A stretch of DNA of 27,111 nucleotides. Origin: Hyphomicrobiales bacterium (lineage in GTDB: Bacteria > Pseudomonadota > Alphaproteobacteria > Rhizobiales > Xanthobacteraceae). The notes beneath the pieces were generated by a model. The model was not told the DNA's origin. It saw nothing but the letters and a program-made list of their open reading frames with translations, and searched no databases. The stretch covers positions 1-27,111 of the forward strand of contig PLTE01000261.1 in the NCBI GenBank assembly GCA_003164375.1, written 5' to 3'. Every line of letters begins with the position of its first letter. The stretch's first letter is position 1. Shown here in pieces: positions 23,213 to 27,111 of the stretch. Made by a program: the position numbers and the translations under genes.

Positions 23213-24112
23213 TCACCCGGTGCTCGGCGAGCCCACCAGTCCGATTTTCTGGAAAGCGCGGCTGATCCAGGAACCTTTGTTCTCGGTGGTCGGCTCGCCA
23301 CCGGCGTTCTTCACGAGATCGTAGGAGTCCTTGTACCAGGGGCTGTCCGGAAAATTATGACCAAGCACGGCCGCCGCCGTCTGCGCCTCGTCCATGATGC
23401 CGAGCGAGACATAGGCTTCGCTCAGCCGCATCAGCGCCTCCTCGACGTGACGGGTCGTCTGATATTGTGTCACCACCACCTTGAAGCGGTTGATCGCACC
23501 GACAAAATCGCGCCTTTTCATATAGAAACGGCCAATATCCATTTCTTTGCCGGCCAGCTGATCGCGCGCCATATCGATTTTTTTCTTGGCGCTGATGGCG
23601 TATTCGCTGGTCGGATATTTGCGCACGACCTCTTGCAGGGCATCGATCGCCTGGTTCGCCCGATCCTGATCGCGCGAAACGTCAAGAATCTGATCGTAAT
23701 AGGAGGCGCCGATCAGGTACTGGGCATAAGCCGCGTCGGGGCTGCCGGGATGCAGCGTCACATAACGTTTCGCCGAGTTGACGCAATCGGTGTATTGCTC
23801 GCCCTGATAATAGGCATAGGCCGACATCAATAGTGCCTTGCGCGCCCACTCCGAATACGGGTTCTGGCGGTCGACTTCATCGAATTTTTTCGCCGCCTCC
23901 TTGTAGTCCTGTTGGCTATTGAGGAGGTAAAGCCCTTGATTATAGAGCTTGTCAGCGGGCGTGTCGGGGACGTAGTCGTCGTCTCTGTTGAATATGCTGC
24001 AGGCCATGAGTGGCGCAACGAGTGGCGCCACCACGAGCACGAGCGCGAGCAAGCGCGCCAGCGTCCGCAGCCTGGAAACGGCTCCCGGTGATCCTCGTAA
24101 CAGCGGCATCAT
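23213..24112 (-). CDS. bamD: Outer-membrane assembly lipoprotein BamD
   Basis: ATG 24112 (or 24109) gives about 299 residues. A lipoprotein signal ends in APLMAC (acylated C38); Met before Ala is slightly unusual for a lipobox. Five tetratricopeptide-like repeats follow, beginning DTPADKLYNQGLYLLNSQQD and including AAKKFDEVDRQNPYSEWARKA and AINRFKVVVTQYQTTRHVEEAL. BamD is an essential part of the BAM complex that inserts beta-barrel proteins and recognises their C-terminal signals from the periplasmic side. The frame extends 16 codons upstream, but the signal peptide fits the internal ATG. It lies between lpxC and recN in the conserved order. Confidence 0.95.
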   Translation of the reverse strand: MMPLLRGSPGAVSRLRTLARLLALVLVVAPLVAPLMACSIFNRDDDYVPDTPADKLYNQGLYLLNSQQDYKEAAKKFDEVDRQNPYSEWARKALLMSAYAYYQGEQYTDCVNSAKRYVTLHPGSPDAAYAQYLIGASYYDQILDVSRDQDRANQAIDALQEVVRKYPTSEYAISAKKKIDMARDQLAGKEMDIGRFYMKRRDFVGAINRFKVVVTQYQTTRHVEEALMRLSEAYVSLGIMDEAQTAAAVLGHNFPDSPWYKDSYDLVKNAGGEPTTENKGSWISRAFQKIGLVGSPSTG

Positions 24113-24257
24113 GAGCGTGATTAAAGTCCCGTCCCCGCCAGCGCCTTCATCCCCTGCCAAGCCCCAGCCGTCAGGGTGGGCGCGCGGCAGCCCACTGACA
24201 ATACATCAATTATGGCCGACAATCGGCCCGGATTAAGGCGTAAAAGTTAAGAGAGGG

Positions 24258-25220
24258 CTAGGAGACGTCCGGTCCGTAGGCGGGACTGACGAAACCGGCG
24301 GCGAGGTCGGCATGGCCGCGCGGACGGCGGATTTCCGGAATTTCGACATAGGCCCAGGCGCTCCGATCGCTCATCAATGCGGTCAGCACCGCGTGATTGA
24401 GCTTGTGACCGCCACGAACCGAACGATAGGCGCCAATGAGTGGCGCGCCGGACAGCGCAAGATCGCCAATAGCATCGACCGCTTTATGGCGGACGAACTC
24501 GTCGTGGAAACGCACCCCCTCCGGATTGAGAACGCGGTTTTCGGCGATCACGACGGTATTCTCGAACGATGCACCGAGCGCATAGCCCGCGCTCCACAGC
24601 TTCGCCACGTCACGCATGAAGCCGAACGTCCGGGCCCGCGCCAGTTCGCGGCGGAACAGGTCGGGCTCGATATCCATGGCGCAGGACTGACGCCCGATCA
24701 GCGGGTGATCGAATTCGATTTCGGTCTCGATCCGCAGCCCCCGCGGGTGCGGCCGCAACTCGCCGTAGCTCTCGCCCTTGGCAACGCGGACCGGCTTGAG
24801 CACCTGGATATAGCGCCGCGACGCGGCAAGCGACACGATACCGACTTGATCGATCGCCGCCACGAAGGGTGCGGCGCTGCCGTCCATAATCGGAACTTCG
24901 GGACCGTCGACCTCGACCACCGCGTTGTCGATGCCCAGACCGTGCAAGGCCGCCAGCACATGTTCGGTCGTCGAAACCGCTGGGCCGTTTTGGTCGCCGA
25001 GAACTGTCGCGAACTCGGTCGCCGTCACAGAATGATAATTGGCGCTTAATTCGCGATCCGGCTGGCCATCGACGCCGCAGCGCACAAACACGATGCCGCT
25101 ATCGGCCTCAGCTGGATGCAATGTCAGATGAGCGGGTGAGCCGGAATGAACACCGATGCCGACGACTGTGACATGATCTTGCAGCGTTGTCTGCCTGCCG
25201 GCCTGCACGCTCCGCGTCAT
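24258..25220 (-). CDS. lpxC: UDP-3-O-acyl-N-acetylglucosamine deacetylase
   Basis: LpxC performs the committed step of lipid A synthesis in the cytoplasm. ATG 25220 has GGGACGAG upstream and gives 320 residues. The frame reaches 25349, but that extra N-terminus is Ser/Arg-rich and unlike the family. RQTTLQDHVTVVGIGVHSG (about 9-27) is the standard opening. Zinc ligands are H87 (TTEHVLAAL), H245 and D249 (DEFVRHKAVDAIGDLAL), and GGHKLNHAV holds the catalytic histidine region. The conserved metal-binding core is intact. It sits 446 bases downstream of ftsZ, a gap long enough for its own promoter. In enterobacteria FtsH proteolysis controls LpxC; that cannot be judged here. Confidence 0.96.
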   Translation of the reverse strand: MTRSVQAGRQTTLQDHVTVVGIGVHSGSPAHLTLHPAEADSGIVFVRCGVDGQPDRELSANYHSVTATEFATVLGDQNGPAVSTTEHVLAALHGLGIDNAVVEVDGPEVPIMDGSAAPFVAAIDQVGIVSLAASRRYIQVLKPVRVAKGESYGELRPHPRGLRIETEIEFDHPLIGRQSCAMDIEPDLFRRELARARTFGFMRDVAKLWSAGYALGASFENTVVIAENRVLNPEGVRFHDEFVRHKAVDAIGDLALSGAPLIGAYRSVRGGHKLNHAVLTALMSDRSAWAYVEIPEIRRPRGHADLAAGFVSPAYGPDVS

Positions 25221-25666
25221 GTGCTCGTCCCACACCTTAACGGCCAAACTACGCGACAACCGCGAACTAATGGCCACGCTGCCCCTACGGGAACGGCTTG
25301 GTTTGCAAATTGGGGTAGTCTCCACGACCGCCGAATCCGCAACCCCCAAATCATCCCCTTAACTGCACAAACCTTACCGGCGCAGCTGCATCCGGCCAAT
25401 TCACGGTTTCTTACCGACTGTTACCTTTTTCCCGCCGCAGTGTTGTCGGTTCGCCGCCCCAAAAATAATACGCCGCGAAGCCTAATACCGCCACCCGAAT
25501 GCACGTCCGGCTCGGCCGCAGCCGTTAGCGGACGAAACCAAGCATGCGGGAGCTCGTTAAAATACCTATGTTAATCAACTGCTTATCTAAAATCAGCGCC
25601 GCGACTGCGTTAACCGTGAGTAATCGGGCGAGTCATTGCGACGGGCTCGCCCGATCTCGATCGGCT
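25221..25666. other. Intergenic region between ftsZ and lpxC
   Basis: This 446-base gap lies on the minus-strand path from ftsZ to lpxC. It is more AT-rich than its surroundings around 25545-25625. It holds the ftsZ 3' stem-loop (listed separately) and probably an lpxC promoter, but I could not fix -35 and -10 elements. A TTAAC half-site on the minus strand near 25612-25616 is too weak for a CtrA call. No small ORF with a convincing ribosome site was seen. Confidence 0.4.
25623..25655 (-). terminator. Stem-loop after ftsZ
   Basis: ATCGGGCGAG (25623-25632) and CTCGCCCGAT (25646-25655) form a perfect 10-bp stem with a 13-base loop, starting 12 bases past the ftsZ stop. There is no T-tail on the minus strand, so it may stabilise the ftsZ mRNA end or terminate only partially, allowing read-through to lpxC. 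Confidence 0.5.
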
Positions 25667-27111
25667 TCAGTTCGCCTGTCGACGCAGGAAGGCCGGAATA
25701 TCGAGCTGGTCCTCTTCGCTGGAGTTATGCACAGCGCTCTGCCGACCGTGCTGGTCCAAGCCCTGCGGCGCTGAACGCTTGGCATATTCGGAGATTGGCA
25801 GTTTTTGCGACATTTCCTGGCGTGGCTCGGCCGGACGCGGCATCGGGCGGCCGGGAAGCCGCTCTGCCGGCGGGGGAGCATTGACTGACGCCGCGGGCGG
25901 GGGCGGAGCCGCTTCCTGCACGTCCTGCTCGCGGCGGCCAAGCCCGACAGAAGCCAAACGCTGCAACAACGACAGCCGCCGCTTCTCGGGATGATCGTCT
26001 TGCGGTAGCTCGCCGCGGCGAGCGCGGATCTCATTTTGCGCCGGTACCGGCAATTCATCGATTCGCGGCATGCGCGGGGCACGCGGCGGCATCCGCTCCG
26101 CCTGCGGCGGGATGAACGCTGCCGGCATTTCGGCTTCCGGCTCGTTCGCAACCGGATCGATAAACAGTGACGGCTTCGGGGCGAGCGGACGGATCGTAAC
26201 GTTCTCGACGGCCGACGCGATCGCCGCTTTGGCCGCCGATTCAATTGATGCGTTTACCGTAGCCGGTGTGACCACGGGGCTTGGAACAGCAACCGGAGCC
26301 GGCGTCGGCGCCGGGGCGACGGCCGCAACCGGCGTAGCCGCAGCCGGCCGCGCCGGTTCGGTGCGCTCGATGCGCTCCGCGATCCGCTGGTTATCGGTGC
26401 GGAGGCGTTGCGCCAATTCGGCGAGGCGTGAGTCTGCCGTGGCCGCAGGCGCCGGCGTGCGTTGCGCCAAGGCCTGATCGATACCCGTTGCCACCACGGA
26501 GACGCGGATCATGCCATCGAGGCCCTCGTCGAAAGTCGCGCCGACGATGATGTTAGCCTCGTGGTCGACCTCCTCGCGGATGCGGGTTGCCGCTTCGTCG
26601 ACCTCGTACAGTGTGAGGTCGCGACCGCCGGTGATCGAGATCAAAAGTCCCCGCGCGCCCTTCATCGACGCGTCGTCGATCAGCGGATTGGAGATCGCAG
26701 CTTCGGCAGCGGTCAGCGCCCGCTTCTCGCCCTGGGCCTCGCCGGTCCCCATCATTGCCTTGCCCATCTCGCGCATCACGGCGCGCACGTCGGCAAAGTC
26801 GAGATTGATAAGGCCTTCCTTGACCATCAGGTCGGTGATGCAGGCGACGCCGGAATACAGCACTTGATCCGCTAGCGCGAAGGCGTCGGCGAAGGTCGTC
26901 TTTTCGTTGGCCACGCGGAACAGATTTTGATTCGGGATGATGAGCAGCGTGTCGACGCATTTCTGCAGCTCGGTAATACCGGCGTCGGCGATGCGCATGC
27001 GGCGCTGGCCTTCGAAATGGAACGGCTTGGTCACCACGCCGACGGTGAGGATGCCGAGGTCGCGCGCAGTTTTGGCAATCACCGGTGCGGCGCCGGTGCC
27101 GGTGCCGCCGC
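25667..27111 (-). CDS. ftsZ: Cell division protein FtsZ, N-terminus cut by window edge
   Basis: About 480 C-terminal residues are visible. The frame is open through the right edge, where the tubulin signature GGTGTGAAPVIAKTARDLG is already in progress, so roughly the first 105-115 residues are missing. The GTPase and C-terminal tubulin-like domains run to about TGIDQALAQR. A long Ala/Pro-rich disordered linker of roughly 250 residues follows, much longer than in E. coli but usual in alphaproteobacteria. The end is DQLDIPAFLRRQAN, the conserved C-terminal peptide that binds FtsA and other partners. FtsZ polymerises into the division ring at midcell. It heads the lpxC-bamD-recN-ligA run and normally follows ftsQA. 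Confidence 0.97.
   Translation of the reverse strand, partial: GGTGTGAAPVIAKTARDLGILTVGVVTKPFHFEGQRRMRIADAGITELQKCVDTLLIIPNQNLFRVANEKTTFADAFALADQVLYSGVACITDLMVKEGLINLDFADVRAVMREMGKAMMGTGEAQGEKRALTAAEAAISNPLIDDASMKGARGLLISITGGRDLTLYEVDEAATRIREEVDHEANIIVGATFDEGLDGMIRVSVVATGIDQALAQRTPAPAATADSRLAELAQRLRTDNQRIAERIERTEPARPAAATPVAAVAPAPTPAPVAVPSPVVTPATVNASIESAAKAAIASAVENVTIRPLAPKPSLFIDPVANEPEAEMPAAFIPPQAERMPPRAPRMPRIDELPVPAQNEIRARRGELPQDDHPEKRRLSLLQRLASVGLGRREQDVQEAAPPPPAASVNAPPPAERLPGRPMPRPAEPRQEMSQKLPISEYAKRSAPQGLDQHGRQSAVHNSSEEDQLDIPAFLRRQAN

Noticed and set aside
24214..24228. GGCCGA/TCGGCC hairpin after lpxC as a terminator
   Set aside because: It is a short 6-bp stem without a T-tail, and lpxC is likely transcribed on into bamD.
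25607..25623. CtrA-like site (ATTA, 7 bases, TTAAC on the minus strand)
   Set aside because: Only one half-site matches the TTAA-N7-TTAAC consensus, and lpxC is not a usual target.

Overview
The window is GC-rich chromosomal DNA from an alphaproteobacterium, most likely order Rhizobiales (Bradyrhizobium/Xanthobacteraceae-like). Three things support this. The minus-strand order ftsZ > lpxC > bamD > recN > ligA is the tail of the division/cell-wall cluster typical of that group. dapD and dapE sit in one run with argB and engB nearby. Two intergenic elements look like the dispersed palindromic repeats common in rhizobial genomes. I see no tRNA, rRNA, insertion sequence, phage gene, CRISPR array or clear sign of recent transfer. 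Almost everything is core metabolism or cell-envelope maintenance.

Layout. 1-965 (-): 5' part of an AlkK/DmdB-like acyl-CoA synthetase cut by the left edge. 1158-2135 (+): exported extensin-like protein, ending at a bidirectional hairpin. 2216-2386 (-): 56-residue exported histidine-rich protein. 2557-3945 (+): class III omega-transaminase. 4024-4968 (+): Tat-exported metallophosphoesterase, followed by a palindromic repeat. 5135-5815 (-): lipoprotein L,D-transpeptidase. 6194-6418 (+): 74-residue unknown with its own terminator. 6519-6878 (-): SPW-repeat membrane protein behind a possible EcfG-type stress promoter.

6996-13556 (+) is a biosynthetic block: engB, argB (arginine), a DMT-type transporter, a small conserved-looking protein, a HAD pyrimidine 5'-nucleotidase, dapD, a DUF805 membrane protein and dapE (lysine/diaminopimelate). 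13690-14415 (+) is a second L,D-transpeptidase with a Tyr/Gln/Pro-rich tail. 14541-15038 (+) is an exported GlcG/HbpS-like protein converging on 15067-16041 (-), a TctC/Bug-type solute-binding protein. 16458-19278 (+) holds prmA and an aminopeptidase P gene, converging with a 3-base gap on the minus-strand run ligA, recN, bamD, lpxC, ftsZ (19282 to the right edge, where ftsZ is cut).

Functionally, the dap genes supply meso-diaminopimelate for peptidoglycan. The two L,D-transpeptidases cross-link or modify peptidoglycan. lpxC and bamD build the outer membrane, and ftsZ drives septation, so much of the window serves the envelope. I found no convincing undescribed multi-gene system. The more curious items are small-scale: the histidine-rich peptide, a 35-codon membrane ORF, a possibly frameshifted small ORF with 15-bp repeats that overlaps the TctC start, and short tandem duplications at gene boundaries.
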